This document shows, piece by piece, positions 54,188 through 63,657 of a stretch of 64,000 bases of DNA. The translations under genes and the position numbers were made by a program. Source of the DNA: Sutterella wadsworthensis 2_1_59BFAA (GTDB taxonomy: Bacteria > Pseudomonadota > Gammaproteobacteria > Burkholderiales > Burkholderiaceae_F); the NCBI RefSeq assembly GCF_000297775.1, contig NZ_JH815518.1, positions 135,149 through 199,148 of the forward strand, given 5' to 3'. The notes below the pieces were generated by a model that saw nothing but the letters and a program-made list of their open reading frames with translations, was not told the origin of the DNA and made no database searches. Positions within the stretch are counted from its first letter, which is position 1. Every line of letters begins with the position of its first letter.

Positions 54188-55600
54188 ATGACGTCCGCTT
54201 CTGATGTTCTGCAGATGATCAAGGACAACGATGTCAAGTTCGTGGACCTTCGCCTCACGGACACGCTCGGCAAGGAAATGCACGTGACGGTTCCCGCCGA
54301 CTGCATTGACGAGGACGTGTTCGAGCTTGGACAGCCCTTTGACGGCTCGTCCTTTATCGGCTGGCGCGGTATTGAAGCCTCCGACATGCTTCTGATGCCG
54401 GATCCCGACAGCGCCCGCATGGACCCGTTCCGCGAGGTCAACACCCTCATTCTCCAGTGCAACGTGCACGAACCCAAGACTGGCAAGGACTATGACCGTG
54501 ATCCGCGTTCCCTCGGCCTGCGCGCCGAAGCCTATCTGAAGTCGACGGGCATTGGTGACACGGCCTACTTCGGTCCCGAACCCGAGTTCTTCATCTTCGA
54601 CAGCGTCCGCTGGGAACACCGCATGGGCAAGAGCTTCTTCGAAATCGACAGCGAAGAAGGTCCCTGGGCGACCGGTCTCAAGACGGAAGGCGGCAACCTC
54701 GGCTACCATAACCGCGTCAAGGGCGGCTACTTCCCCGTCTCTCCCGTCGATTCCTTTGCCGACATGCGCTCTGAAATGTGCACGCTGCTTGAACAGCAGG
54801 GCGTTGACGTTGAAATCCATCACCATGAAGTGGGCGGCGCAGGCCAGTGCGAAATCGGCACCCGCTTCAATACGCTCGTCAAGCGCGCCGACTGGACGCA
54901 GATTCTCAAGTACACGGTTCACAACGTCGCCGCCGCCTACGGCAAGACGGCTACGTTCATGCCCAAGCCCATCGAGGGCGACAACGGTTCCGGCATGCAC
55001 GTCCATCAGTCCATCTGGAAGGACGGCCAGAACCTCTTTGCGGGCAACGGTTACGCCGGTCTCTCCGAGCTTGCGCTCTACTACATCGGCGGCGTCATCA
55101 AGCACGCCCGCGCCCTCAATGCCATCACGAATCCGTCGATCAATTCGTATCGTCGTCTCGTGCCCGGCTTTGAAGCGCCCGTGAAGCTCGCCTACTCGTC
55201 CTGCAACCGTTCGGCTTCCATCCGCATTCCGCACGTCAACAGCCCGAAGGCCCGCCGCGTTGAGGTTCGCTTCCCGGATCCGACGGCCAATCCCTATCTC
55301 GCCTTCTCCGCTCTGCTGATGGCCGGTCTCGACGGCATCCAGAACAAGATCCATCCGGGCGAAGCGGCCGACAAGAACCTCTACGATCTGCCGCCTGAGG
55401 AAAACGCCAAGATTCCGACCGTCTGTTCTTCGCTTGATCAGGCGCTCGAATATCTTGACCGTGACCGCGAGTTCCTGACCCGCGGCGGCGTCTTCTCCAA
55501 CGACTTCATCGATGCCTACATCGCCGTGAAGATGGAGGAGGTCAACCGCTGGCGCCTCGCCGTGACGCCGATCGAATTCGACATGTACTACAGCCTCTGA
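54188..55600 (+). CDS. glnA: Glutamine synthetase type I
   Basis: A 470-residue dodecameric ligase that forms glutamine from glutamate, ammonia and [25 protein letters not shown] is the N-terminal beta-grasp signature, [15 protein letters not shown] and [17 protein letters not shown] supply metal and substrate ligands, and [18 protein letters not shown] is the ATP-binding signature. The adenylylation site is Tyr399 in NLYDLPPEE, so GlnE-type control should apply. SFRIPH-like [12 protein letters not shown] is present. The length is exactly typical. It is driven by a sigma-54/NtrC promoter and followed by ntrB and ntrC, with a strong terminator between. Confidence 0.98.
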   Translation: MTSASDVLQMIKDNDVKFVDLRLTDTLGKEMHVTVPADCIDEDVFELGQPFDGSSFIGWRGIEASDMLLMPDPDSARMDPFREVNTLILQCNVHEPKTGKDYDRDPRSLGLRAEAYLKSTGIGDTAYFGPEPEFFIFDSVRWEHRMGKSFFEIDSEEGPWATGLKTEGGNLGYHNRVKGGYFPVSPVDSFADMRSEMCTLLEQQGVDVEIHHHEVGGAGQCEIGTRFNTLVKRADWTQILKYTVHNVAAAYGKTATFMPKPIEGDNGSGMHVHQSIWKDGQNLFAGNGYAGLSELALYYIGGVIKHARALNAITNPSINSYRRLVPGFEAPVKLAYSSCNRSASIRIPHVNSPKARRVEVRFPDPTANPYLAFSALLMAGLDGIQNKIHPGEAADKNLYDLPPEENAKIPTVCSSLDQALEYLDRDREFLTRGGVFSNDFIDAYIAVKMEEVNRWRLAVTPIEFDMYYSL

Positions 55601-55631
55601 CCTCAGCCGTCGGAGTGACGCAGACCTGACA

Positions 55632-55675
55632 GGCGGGTGGCGGCTCGATTATCAAGCCGTCGCCCGCCTTTTTGT
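55632..55675 (+). terminator. Strong terminator between glnA and ntrB
   Basis: GGCGGGTGGCGGCT pairs with AGCCGTCGCCCGCC around CGATTATCA and is followed by TTTTTGTTT. It should limit readthrough from glnA into ntrBC, keeping the regulators at a lower level. Confidence 0.88.
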
Positions 55676-55690
55676 TTGGGAGAACCGTCC

Positions 55691-56800
55691 ATGGTTGACT
55701 CGAAAAGCGCAGCAGGGTCGGAGGCCCCGTTTGCCATTCTCGACATGATGTCCGCCACGGTGTTGTTGACCGATACTTCGGGAAGGGTGCTCTGGGGCAA
55801 CAGTGCGTCCGAAGTGCTGCTGGGATGTTCGAGGCGAACGTTTGTCGGCACGGACTTTCGCGACCGTCTCGCGGAGTGTGACGAGTGGTATGCGCATCTG
55901 GCGTCGGGGGCGGCCGTGGAGTCCGCCCGCGTGTTTGGGCGTCTGCTCAGGGCGCATCCCGGCGCTCAGCCTGACGACGTCCGCGTTCAGGTCGTGCTGA
56001 CGTGCCTGCCCGAAGGCTGGCCCGCCTGCAGGGACGCCGGTGTTCTGATTGAAATCGTTGATGTCGAGGAAACGCTTCATCAGGACAGGGAGCGGATGAA
56101 CTGCAAGCTGATGGACGCCAACAGGCAGCTTCTTCGAAATCTTGCGCATGAAATCAAGAATCCTCTGGGCGGCATCCGCGGTGCGGCGCAGCTCCTTGAG
56201 TCCGACCTCGTTCGTGAGGAGGATCGGGAATGCACGAGCGTCATCATTGGAGAGGCCGATCGTCTGCAGGCTTTGGTAGACCGTTTCCTTGCGCCCTATC
56301 GCCAGAAGGCGCAGTGCGAGGAGGTCAACGTTCATGAGGTGCTGGAGCACGTAAGAAGCCTGGTTGCGATGGAGTTCCCCGATGGACTCTCCTTTGTGCG
56401 CGACTATGACATTTCGGCGCCGAATGTGAGAGGCGACCGGGCCAGACTCACGCAGGTGTTTCTCAACATCGTCCGCAACGCGGCGGAAGTCATGGACGGG
56501 GAGCGTGCGGAGGAGCGGGCGGCCATTGTACTGAGGACCCGCATCGTGCGGGACGTGATGGCGGGAACGGAGCGTGTCCGAATGGCGCTTGCCGTCGACA
56601 TCATTGACAACGGCCCCGGCGTTCCCGTCGACATGCAGGAGAAGATCTTCTACCCGCTGGTGACGGGGAGGGCCGAGGGATCGGGGCTGGGACTCAGTCT
56701 GGCCCAGACCTTCGTGAGGCAGGCGGGTGGTACGATCACGCTCGAGAGCGTTCCCGGGCGGACCGTCTTCCGAGTGCTGCTGCCGTTTTCGCAGTCTTGA
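55691..56800 (+). CDS. glnL: Nitrogen regulation sensor kinase NtrB
   Basis: A 369-residue cytoplasmic histidine kinase/phosphatase that controls NtrC and is switched by PII. An N-terminal PAS domain (ILDMMSATVLLTDTSGRVLWGNSASEVLLG) spans about 15-130. The phospho-acceptor His is in LRNLAHEIKNPLGGIRGAAQLLE near residue 152. The ATP-binding HATPase has FLNIVRNAAEVMDG, DIIDNGPGVPVDM, FYPLVTGRAEGSGLGLSLAQTFV and GGTITLESVPG. ATG 55691 has GGGAGAA upstream; the frame extends back into the terminator. It is 90 bp after glnA and 48 bp before ntrC's chosen start. Confidence 0.95.
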   Translation: MVDSKSAAGSEAPFAILDMMSATVLLTDTSGRVLWGNSASEVLLGCSRRTFVGTDFRDRLAECDEWYAHLASGAAVESARVFGRLLRAHPGAQPDDVRVQVVLTCLPEGWPACRDAGVLIEIVDVEETLHQDRERMNCKLMDANRQLLRNLAHEIKNPLGGIRGAAQLLESDLVREEDRECTSVIIGEADRLQALVDRFLAPYRQKAQCEEVNVHEVLEHVRSLVAMEFPDGLSFVRDYDISAPNVRGDRARLTQVFLNIVRNAAEVMDGERAEERAAIVLRTRIVRDVMAGTERVRMALAVDIIDNGPGVPVDMQEKIFYPLVTGRAEGSGLGLSLAQTFVRQAGGTITLESVPGRTVFRVLLPFSQS

Positions 56801-56848
56801 CGGTTCCTGATCTGAGAAAGAATTCAAGTAGTGAGCGAGAGAAGTCCT

Positions 56849-58327
56849 ATGGGTGACAAGGAACAGAATGTACAGAGCGCCCCTGTCTGGGTTGTTGATG
56901 ACGATCATGCCATCCGGTGGGTACTTTCACGGGCGCTTTCCAAGGCGGGCATCGAATGCAGGCTTTTCGAGGAGGCGGAGTCCGTACTGAAGGCGCTTGA
57001 AGACTCTGCGCCCATGGTGCTCGTGAGCGACATCCGCATGCCGGGAGTGTCGGGGGTGGATCTGCTGGCTCGTGTCAAGGCCAGAATGCCTAACCTCCCC
57101 GTCATCATCATGACGGCCTATTCGGATCTTGAGAGCGCCGTCTCGGCCTTTCAGGGCGGGGCCTTCGAGTATCTGGCAAAGCCCTTCGACATCACGAAGG
57201 CGGTCGAGCTCATCGAGCGCGCCATGAAGGAGGCTCAGAACATGACGCCAGCCGTAGAAGCGGAGGCGGAGCAGCCTGCATCGGAAGAGTCTGAGTCGCA
57301 GTCCGTTCCCGACCTCATCGGTCAGGCGCCTGCGATGCAGGAGGTCTTTCGCGCGATCGGGCGTCTTTCCCACAGCCTTGTGACGGTGCTGTTGACAGGT
57401 GAGTCCGGGGCGGGCAAGGAGGTCGTGGCCCGGGCCATCTGGCGTCACAGCCAGAGGGCGGCGAAGCCCTACATCGCCATCAATATGGCGGCCATTCCGC
57501 GTGATCTGTTGGAGAGCGAGCTTTTCGGCCATGAAAAGGGAGCGTTCACGGGGGCTACCGCACAGCGCCTTGGTCGTTTTGAGCAGGCGAGGGGCGGCAC
57601 GCTCTTTCTCGATGAAATCGGCGACATGCCGATGGAACTGCAGACCAGGCTTCTGCGCGTTCTGAGCAACGGCTTCTTCTATCGCGTGGGTGGTCATCAG
57701 CCGATCAAGGCGGATGTCCGCATTATCGCCGCCACCAATCAGAATCTGGAGCAACGTGTAAAGGACGGCCTCTTTCGAGAGGATCTCTATCATCGTCTGA
57801 ACGTGATTCGGCTGCGTCTGCCGCCGTTGCGCGAACGTCCAGAGGACATTGCGCCCCTGGCCGAACACTTCCTGCGCACCGAGGCACGCGCGCTTGGAGT
57901 GGAGGCGAAGCGCCTGACGCCGGAGGCACTTGCGCGGCTGGAGGCATTTCGCTTTCCCGGCAATGTCCGACAGCTTGAGAATCTCTGCCGATGGCTTCTC
58001 GTGATGGCGCCCGCCGTCGAGGTCCGTGTCGAGGACCTTCCCGAGGAATTCAGGGAGGCGTCCGAGAATGCACCTGCAAGGACGGCCGGCTCTTCTTCGG
58101 AAGGAGCCTCTGGCGACTGGACGGCTCTTCTGGAGGAGCTCGTGTCGGCGAAGCTTGCGGCAGGAGAGAGCGGCATATGGATCGAACTCTTTCCCGACTT
58201 CGAGAGAACGGTCATTCGAACGGCGCTCAACGTGCTGAACGGTCGCAGGATCGAAGCCGCACAGCGTCTGGGGCTTGGTCGCAACACCATCACGCGAAAG
58301 ATTCAGGAACTGGGAATCGAGGAGTGA
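56849..58327 (+). CDS. glnG: Nitrogen regulation response regulator NtrC
   Basis: A 492-residue sigma-54 activator. The receiver domain ([18 protein letters not shown]) has the phospho-acceptor Asp in [13 protein letters not shown] near residue 60. The AAA+ domain has Walker [19 protein letters not shown], the sigma-54 contact loop GAFTGA near 231, and Walker [18 protein letters not shown], followed by [26 protein letters not shown]. The Fis-type helix-turn-helix ends [28 protein letters not shown]. It binds the tandem sites upstream of glnA. The start is ATG 56849 with AGAGAAG upstream; GTG 56831 would add six residues. The linker to the DNA-binding domain is Ser/Ala-rich. Confidence 0.96.
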   Translation: MGDKEQNVQSAPVWVVDDDHAIRWVLSRALSKAGIECRLFEEAESVLKALEDSAPMVLVSDIRMPGVSGVDLLARVKARMPNLPVIIMTAYSDLESAVSAFQGGAFEYLAKPFDITKAVELIERAMKEAQNMTPAVEAEAEQPASEESESQSVPDLIGQAPAMQEVFRAIGRLSHSLVTVLLTGESGAGKEVVARAIWRHSQRAAKPYIAINMAAIPRDLLESELFGHEKGAFTGATAQRLGRFEQARGGTLFLDEIGDMPMELQTRLLRVLSNGFFYRVGGHQPIKADVRIIAATNQNLEQRVKDGLFREDLYHRLNVIRLRLPPLRERPEDIAPLAEHFLRTEARALGVEAKRLTPEALARLEAFRFPGNVRQLENLCRWLLVMAPAVEVRVEDLPEEFREASENAPARTAGSSSEGASGDWTALLEELVSAKLAAGESGIWIELFPDFERTVIRTALNVLNGRRIEAAQRLGLGRNTITRKIQELGIEE

Positions 58328-58443
58328 GGCTGGTTTGCGCGTGTTGCGATGAACGGTCTGCACGCGTGTCGGTATGATGCGCAGGACGGCCGGCATGCAC
58401 GAAAGCAGGTGAGGGCCGGGTTGGTCAACTGTCGAGGAGGATC

Positions 58444-59004
58444 ATGAACGATTGGAGGAAGGTGCTTCGCTGCCGAATGTCAGGAACAAGGGCAGGGCGC
58501 GCCTGGATGGTGTGGGCAATATGGGGCATGCTCGGCACTGCATTCACGATGGAGGGGACGACAGGAACCGAGGGGCTTGGAGGGCTGGGCATGGCTGCTC
58601 TGCTGACTGCTCCCTTCTGGCTGGCGTTTGTGCTCTGGCCTCTCTTCTGGATATGGCGACGTGTTCGAGACCGTCAGCTTTGGACGGAGAAGGTGGAGCT
58701 GTTGGTGCATGATCCCGAAAGTTCCGAGCCCTTCGGGCTTGAGGTGCTCTTCGGCAGAGACGGCGTGCGCGTGGCGGTGGATGAGGTGAATGGCGTTGAA
58801 GGACTTTCGGATGCCCTGACGGGAATTCCGACAAGGAAGCCTGATGAAGCGGCGGGGATTCCCTTTGAAACGTACGATGCCGCGGACCTCGCCGCCTGGG
58901 GTGTGGCATGGCTGGAGGTGCATCCTGACGGCGAGGGAGCGCTGGCCGAATTCGCACGCTGGACCGACACTCTGCGGCATGCCGACAATGCGGCACGCCG
59001 CTGA
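58444..59004 (+). CDS. Membrane protein of unknown function
   Basis: A 186-residue protein I do not recognise. ATG 58444 follows GAGGAGGATC, a strong Shine-Dalgarno sequence, which supports it as real. Residues 1-18 are basic (RKVLRCRMSGTRAGRAW). Two hydrophobic segments follow (WMVWAIWGMLGTAFTM, then LGMAALLTAPFWLAFVLWPL) separated by a Gly/Thr-rich loop, then a short basic stretch (WRRVRDRQLW). The rest is soluble and acidic, mixed alpha/beta (VELLVHDPESSEPFGLEVLF, YDAADLAAWGVAWLEVHPDGEG). It would face the cytoplasm by the positive-inside rule. It lies between ntrC and convergent xthA; its 3' end is 9 bp from xthA's. No function can be assigned. Confidence 0.7.
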   Translation: MNDWRKVLRCRMSGTRAGRAWMVWAIWGMLGTAFTMEGTTGTEGLGGLGMAALLTAPFWLAFVLWPLFWIWRRVRDRQLWTEKVELLVHDPESSEPFGLEVLFGRDGVRVAVDEVNGVEGLSDALTGIPTRKPDEAAGIPFETYDAADLAAWGVAWLEVHPDGEGALAEFARWTDTLRHADNAARR

Positions 59005-59012
59005 GCGGCTGA

Positions 59013-59819
59013 TCAAAGCTCGAGCGTCACAGTTGCGGGAGCATGGTCGGAGGGTTGCAGGTTGCCACGCGGCCCCGTATCGATGTCTGCGGCTTTGACG
59101 CGCTCCTTCAGGGCTTCGGAGACCAGAAGATGGTCGATGCGAAGTCCGTGGTTGTTTTCAAAGCCTTTCATGCGGTAATCCCACCATGAATAGCGGGCGG
59201 ATTCCTGAGAGACGAGCCTGAAGCTGTCGGAAAGCCCCAGCTTCAACAGTTCCCTGAATGCGGCGCGCTCGGGAGCGCTCACGAGAATGTCGTCCTTGCG
59301 CTCGGCAGGGTTCCATACGTCGGCGTTTTCAGGGGCGATGTTGAAGTCGCCGCCAAGGACGAGGTCGGGGCATTGCGTCAGCGTGTCCTTGAGATGCCTC
59401 GTCAAGGCGGCGATCCAGTCGAGCTTGTAGAGGTACTTCCAGCTTCCGGGCGTCATGCCGTTCGGGAAGTAGCCGCCGATGAACCTGATCGCTTTCTCCT
59501 CGCGTCGCGTTACAAGTGTGGCGGCCACGAAGCGCTTGTGGTCGTCGGGAAAGTCGGGAAGTCCGAGAAGCACATCCTCGGGAGGCAGGAAAACATCGCG
59601 TTTCGAAAGGAGCGCAACTCCGTTGTAGGTTTTCTGGCCTGTGAAGACGACGTCATAGCCCGCCTCTCTGATGGATTCGGCGGGGAATAGGTCGTCGGTG
59701 AGCTTCGTCTCCTGCAGGACGACCGCGTCGACGCCTGAGGTCTTCAGCCAGTCGAGCAACTGGGGAAGGCGGACCTTCAGGGAGTTGACGTTCCAGCTGG
59801 CTAGCGTGATGTTGGACAA
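59013..59819 (-). CDS. xthA: Exodeoxyribonuclease III
   Basis: A 268-residue AP endonuclease/3'-5' exonuclease that repairs abasic and oxidised sites. LASWNVNSLKVRLPQLLDWL opens the EEP fold. The catalytic residues are in VVLQETKLTDD (Glu), GGYFPNG (Tyr region), LVLGGDFNIAPENADVWNP (Asp/Asn) and GLRIDHLLVSE, ending with SDHAPATVTLEL (Asp-His). The length is normal. It is 79 bp downstream of prlC and separated from it by a terminator, so it probably has a separate promoter or arises by readthrough. Confidence 0.96.
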   Translation of the reverse strand: MSNITLASWNVNSLKVRLPQLLDWLKTSGVDAVVLQETKLTDDLFPAESIREAGYDVVFTGQKTYNGVALLSKRDVFLPPEDVLLGLPDFPDDHKRFVAATLVTRREEKAIRFIGGYFPNGMTPGSWKYLYKLDWIAALTRHLKDTLTQCPDLVLGGDFNIAPENADVWNPAERKDDILVSAPERAAFRELLKLGLSDSFRLVSQESARYSWWDYRMKGFENNHGLRIDHLLVSEALKERVKAADIDTGPRGNLQPSDHAPATVTLEL

Positions 59820-59846
59820 GGGGCACCTTTTCTGGATGAAGATGGG

Positions 59847-59872
59847 AAAAAACGGCGGCCCCTCCGCCGTTT
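59847..59872 (-). terminator. prlC terminator
   Basis: AAACGGCGG (59850-59858) pairs with CCGCCGTTT (59864-59872), loop CCCCT; on the minus strand six T follow. Confidence 0.88.
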
Positions 59873-59898
59873 GGAAGAAGGGGCCGTTTCGGCGTCGG

Positions 59899-61935
59899 TC
59901 AGTTGACGGTCATGCCGCTGTGGCGCAGCAGGGCGTCGATTTCCGGACGGCGGCCGCGGAAGGCGATGAAGTTTTCCATCGCATCGCGGCTGGAGCCGCG
60001 TCCGAGGATTTCCCTTCGGAAGCGTGCGCCGGTCTCGGGATTGAGCACGCCCGTCTCCTCAAAGGCGGAGAACGCGTCGGCGGAGAGGACTTCGGCCCAC
60101 TTGTAGCTGTAGTAGCCTGCGGCATAGCCGCCGGCAAAGATGTGGGAGAAGCTCTGCGGGAAGCGGTTGTAGTCGGGCGGGAAGCTCACGGCAACCTCTC
60201 GGCGCACGTCCTGCAGAAGGTCCTGAACGTCATCCGTGTCGGGATTGAAGCTCGTGTGCAGGAGCATGTCGAAGAGTGCAAACTCGACCTGTCGCACGCA
60301 TGCCATACCGGACTGGAAGTTCTTGGCGGCGAGCATCTTTTCAAAAAGTGACTCGGGAATGGACTCGCCCGTCTCGACATGCTTCGCAAGTCCCTTGACA
60401 ACGTCCCACTCCCAGGCAAAGTTCTCCATGAACTGGCTCGGAAGTTCGACGGCGTCCCATTCAACGCCGCTGATGCCCGAGACGGCGACCTCTGTCTGAT
60501 CCGTGAGGAGATGGTGGAGGCAGTGGCCGAATTCGTGGAAGAGCGTCGTCACGTCGTCATGCGTGAGCGTGGCGGGGCGGCCGTTGACGCCCTGGGCAAA
60601 GTTGCAGACGAGATAGGCGACCGGCGTCTGCAGGACGCCGTCCATGACGCAGCGCGTGCGGTCGGCGTCCATCCAAGCGCCGGAGCGCTTGCCTTCTCGC
60701 GCATAGAGGTCGGCGTAGAAGGATGCGATGACCTCGTCGTCGCGACAGACTTCAAAGTACTTGACGTCGGAGTGCCAGACGCTGGCCGTGGCGGGACGGA
60801 TGCGGATGCCGTAGAGCGTTTCCGCAAGCTTGAAGAGTCCTGAGAAGACCGTCGGTTCGGTGAAGTACTGCTTTACCTCCTGATCGGAGTAGCTGTAGCG
60901 GGCCTGACGCAGCTTTTCGGAAGCATAGGCCTGATCCCACGGCTGCATGTCGGCGATGTCGAGCTCATCAGCAGCAAAGGCACGAAGGGCCGCCATGTCC
61001 TTTTCGGCAAAGGGCTTGGCGCGGGAGGCGAGATCACGAAGAAAGGCGATGACTTCGGCAGGGGTATCGGCCATCTTGGTGGCAAGCGACGACTCCGCAT
61101 AGTCGGCAAAGCCCAGAAGAGCCGCCTCTTCACGGCGAAGCCTGAGGATTTCACTGATGAGCGGGGTGTTGTCGTACTTGCCGCCGTCGAATTCGGAGGC
61201 TCGGGTCGAGAAGGCTCGGTAGAGGGTCTCGCGAAGCGAGCGGTCATCCGCGTACTGCATGACGGGCAGGTAGGACGGGAAGTGAAGCGTAATGCGCCAG
61301 CCTTCCTTTCCTGCGGACTTCGCGTTGGCGGCGAAGAGCGCCCTGGCATCCTCGGGAATGCCGGCAAGGCGCGTCTCGTCCGTGACGACAAGCTCCCAGG
61401 CATTGGTGGCGTCGAGCAGGTTTTCGCTGAACTTCTGGCTCAGCATGGAGAGCCTTTCGCCGACGACTTTGACGCGTGCGCGCTCGGCTTCGGGCAGCTC
61501 GGCGCCCGAGAGGCGGAAGTCGCGGAGTTCACGCTCGATGATGCGGCGTCGGACGGGCGGGAGAGAGGCGAAGCCGTCGGAGGCCTTCATTGCCTTGTAC
61601 TTGGCGAAGAGCGCCTCGTTCTGAGACAGATCGATGAAGAGCTGCGTGACGGCGGGAAGCGCGGCATTGTAGGCGTCTCGCAACGCAGGCGTGTCGACGA
61701 CGCTCTGCAGGTGGCCGACGACGCCCCAGCCGCGCGTGAAGGCGAGTGTCGCCTTTTCGAGCGGTTCGGCGACGGCCTCCCACGTGGCGGGCGTTTCGGG
61801 TGCCGTGACGCGTGCGAGCGTCTCCTCAAGATTCTTCGAGAGCGTCTCGACGGCGGGGGCCACGTGCTCGGGACGGACGGAGGCGTAGTCGATCAGGCCC
61901 GACGCATTGAGCAGGGGATTGACGGATTCGGTCAT
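59899..61935 (-). CDS. prlC: Oligopeptidase A (M3 metallopeptidase)
   Basis: A 678-residue cytoplasmic zinc peptidase that degrades short peptides, including cleaved signal peptides. The zinc site is TTLFHEFGHCLHHLL (HExxH), with the third ligand Glu in GVEWDAVELPSQFMENFAWEW. N-terminal LLNASGLIDYASVRPEHVAPAV is the M3 opening, and FSHIFAGGYAAGYYSYKWAEVL near the end is the conserved Gly/Tyr substrate loop. The length is typical. ATG 61935 is preferred (GGGAGA upstream); ATG 61956 is in frame and overlaps the folD stop as ATGA, adding seven residues. It is the second gene of a folD-prlC operon. Confidence 0.95.
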   Translation of the reverse strand: MTESVNPLLNASGLIDYASVRPEHVAPAVETLSKNLEETLARVTAPETPATWEAVAEPLEKATLAFTRGWGVVGHLQSVVDTPALRDAYNAALPAVTQLFIDLSQNEALFAKYKAMKASDGFASLPPVRRRIIERELRDFRLSGAELPEAERARVKVVGERLSMLSQKFSENLLDATNAWELVVTDETRLAGIPEDARALFAANAKSAGKEGWRITLHFPSYLPVMQYADDRSLRETLYRAFSTRASEFDGGKYDNTPLISEILRLRREEAALLGFADYAESSLATKMADTPAEVIAFLRDLASRAKPFAEKDMAALRAFAADELDIADMQPWDQAYASEKLRQARYSYSDQEVKQYFTEPTVFSGLFKLAETLYGIRIRPATASVWHSDVKYFEVCRDDEVIASFYADLYAREGKRSGAWMDADRTRCVMDGVLQTPVAYLVCNFAQGVNGRPATLTHDDVTTLFHEFGHCLHHLLTDQTEVAVSGISGVEWDAVELPSQFMENFAWEWDVVKGLAKHVETGESIPESLFEKMLAAKNFQSGMACVRQVEFALFDMLLHTSFNPDTDDVQDLLQDVRREVAVSFPPDYNRFPQSFSHIFAGGYAAGYYSYKWAEVLSADAFSAFEETGVLNPETGARFRREILGRGSSRDAMENFIAFRGRRPEIDALLRHSGMTVN

Positions 61936-61955
61936 GGCGGTGCGTCTCCCTGTCA

Positions 61956-62810
61956 TCAGAGACCGAGGCGGCGTTCGACCGCCTCGACGGTGTTGGTCAT
62001 CAGCATGGCGATCGTCATGGGGCCCACGCCGCCCGGGACGGGAGTGATGGCGGATGCGACTTCGCGGACGTTTTCGTAGTCGACGTCGCCGCAGAGCTTG
62101 CCGTTTTCATCCCTGTTCATGCCGACGTCGATCACGACGGCGCCGGGCTTCACCATGTCGGCCTTGACCATCTTGGCGCGGCCGACGGCGGCGACGAGAA
62201 TGTCGGCGCGGCGGGTGTGCTCGGCCAGATCTGTCGTGCGGCTGTGCACGATCGTGACGGAGGCGTTCTTTTCGAGAAGCATCAGCGCCTGGGGCTTGCC
62301 CACGATGTTGGAGCGGCCGATCACGACGGCATGCTTGCCGGCGGGATCGCACCCCGCTTCCTCAAGAAGCTTCATGACGCCGTAGGGCGTACACGGACGA
62401 AAACCAGTGCGACCCGTGAGGAGAGAGCCGGCGGAGACGACATGGAAGCCGTCGACGTCCTTTTCGGGAGAGATGGCGGCGATGACGAGTTCGGAGGAGA
62501 GGTGCTTCGGAAGCGGAAGCTGCACGAGGATGCCGTCCACGGCGTCGTCATGGTTCAGTCTGTCGATGACGGCGAGGAGTTCGGCTTCGGTCGTTTCGGC
62601 GGGCATGCGGATTTCATCAGAGCGGATGCCCGTGCGCTCGCAGGCGCGGACCTTGTTGCGGACGTAGACCTGGCTGGCGGGATCCTCGCCCACGAGGACG
62701 ACGGCGAGTCCGGGACGGTGCCCGTGTTCGGTGCATGCCTCGACGCGGGTCTTGAGTTCGTCCTGGATGCGTGCGGCAAGTGCCTTGCCGTCAATGATCT
62801 TGGCTGTCAT
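61956..62810 (-). CDS. folD: Methylene-THF dehydrogenase/cyclohydrolase
   Basis: A 284-residue bifunctional one-carbon enzyme. It oxidises 5,10-methylene-THF and hydrolyses the methenyl product. [18 protein letters not shown] opens it. The catalytic Lys is in [17 protein letters not shown], followed by [22 protein letters not shown] and the signature [15 protein letters not shown]. The NADP site is [18 protein letters not shown], and [26 protein letters not shown] ends in [21 protein letters not shown]. The length is normal. ATG 62810 gives the family N-terminus; upstream frame is not homologous. It leads the folD-prlC pair. Confidence 0.97.
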   Translation of the reverse strand: MTAKIIDGKALAARIQDELKTRVEACTEHGHRPGLAVVLVGEDPASQVYVRNKVRACERTGIRSDEIRMPAETTEAELLAVIDRLNHDDAVDGILVQLPLPKHLSSELVIAAISPEKDVDGFHVVSAGSLLTGRTGFRPCTPYGVMKLLEEAGCDPAGKHAVVIGRSNIVGKPQALMLLEKNASVTIVHSRTTDLAEHTRRADILVAAVGRAKMVKADMVKPGAVVIDVGMNRDENGKLCGDVDYENVREVASAITPVPGGVGPMTIAMLMTNTVEAVERRLGL

Positions 62811-62868
62811 TAAGAAACCTCCGGTCCACAGCTGACAATGTTCTGTCGAATTCAAAAAACAAAAGGGC

Positions 62869-62898
62869 CTCCCGCGCCGTTGAGGCGGAGAGGCCTTG
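62869..62898 (-). terminator. Terminator between the response regulator and folD
   Basis: AAGGGCCTCCCGC pairs with GCGGAGAGGCCTT around CCGTTGAG; on the minus strand a TTTTGTTTTTTG tract follows. It ends the two-component operon. Confidence 0.82.
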
Positions 62899-62977
62899 AT
62901 GGCGGGAAGGCCGCCCGCGGGAGCCGTTTCCGGCTGATCCTCGGGCGCACATCCCACAGTGTATCGGCAATTGATGC

Positions 62978-63622
62978 TCAGTGGAGCAGCTTCGTGCCCA
63001 TGACGACGCGCATGAGGTCGGCGACCGTGCCCGAGTTGGTCTTGTCCATGATGGAGGCTCGGTGGGCTTCGACGGTCTTGATGGAGATGTCGAGGTCGTC
63101 GGCGATCTGCTTGTTGAGACGGCCGTGGATGATGCGCTCGAGAACCTGCTGCTCGCGCGGCGTGAGCTTGGCGAGCAGGGCTTCATTGAGACTGCGGCGT
63201 TCCTTCTCCATGTGGCGTTCACGGGCTTCGCGGAGCATGCGCTCGACGAGCTGCTTGAGGGCGGCCTGCTCGAAGGGTTTTTCGATGAAGTCGACGGCGC
63301 CGCGCTTGAGGGCGTTCACGGCCATGGACACGTCTCCGTGGCCCGTGATGAAGATGATGGGCAGCTCGGCCTTGCGGGCCAGAAGGTGTTCCTGCACTTC
63401 AAGACCACTCATGCCCGGCATGCGCACGTCAAGCACGAGAACCGCAATGGCCTTCGGGTCGTACTTGGCGATGAAGCTCTCGCCGCTGTCGTAGAGCTCG
63501 ACGCGGTAGTCGCTCGCCTCGAGGAGCCACTTCAGGGAGTCGCGGACGGCGTCGTCATCGTCGACGACATAGACCGTGCCCAGTGTTTCAGGGGCTTCGG
63601 AACCGTAGTCATAGGGAAACAT
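62978..63622 (-). CDS. FixJ/NarL-type response regulator
   Basis: A 214-residue regulator. The receiver starts [20 protein letters not shown] and has the phospho-acceptor D65 in [13 protein letters not shown], with the signalling Thr in [12 protein letters not shown] and the Lys in [11 protein letters not shown]. The C-terminal LuxR helix-turn-helix is [39 protein letters not shown] near residues 153-190. The close FixJ/DctR/TtrR likeness suggests control of respiration or C4-dicarboxylate/tetrathionate genes; the target is not visible here. Upstream by 35 bp is the end of its kinase. It ends before a terminator, so kinase-regulator is a full operon. Confidence 0.92.
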   Translation of the reverse strand: MFPYDYGSEAPETLGTVYVVDDDDAVRDSLKWLLEASDYRVELYDSGESFIAKYDPKAIAVLVLDVRMPGMSGLEVQEHLLARKAELPIIFITGHGDVSMAVNALKRGAVDFIEKPFEQAALKQLVERMLREARERHMEKERRSLNEALLAKLTPREQQVLERIIHGRLNKQIADDLDISIKTVEAHRASIMDKTNSGTVADLMRVVMGTKLLH

Positions 63623-63657
63623 GAAAGAAATCTCTCCTCAGAAAAAGTACCCTGATT

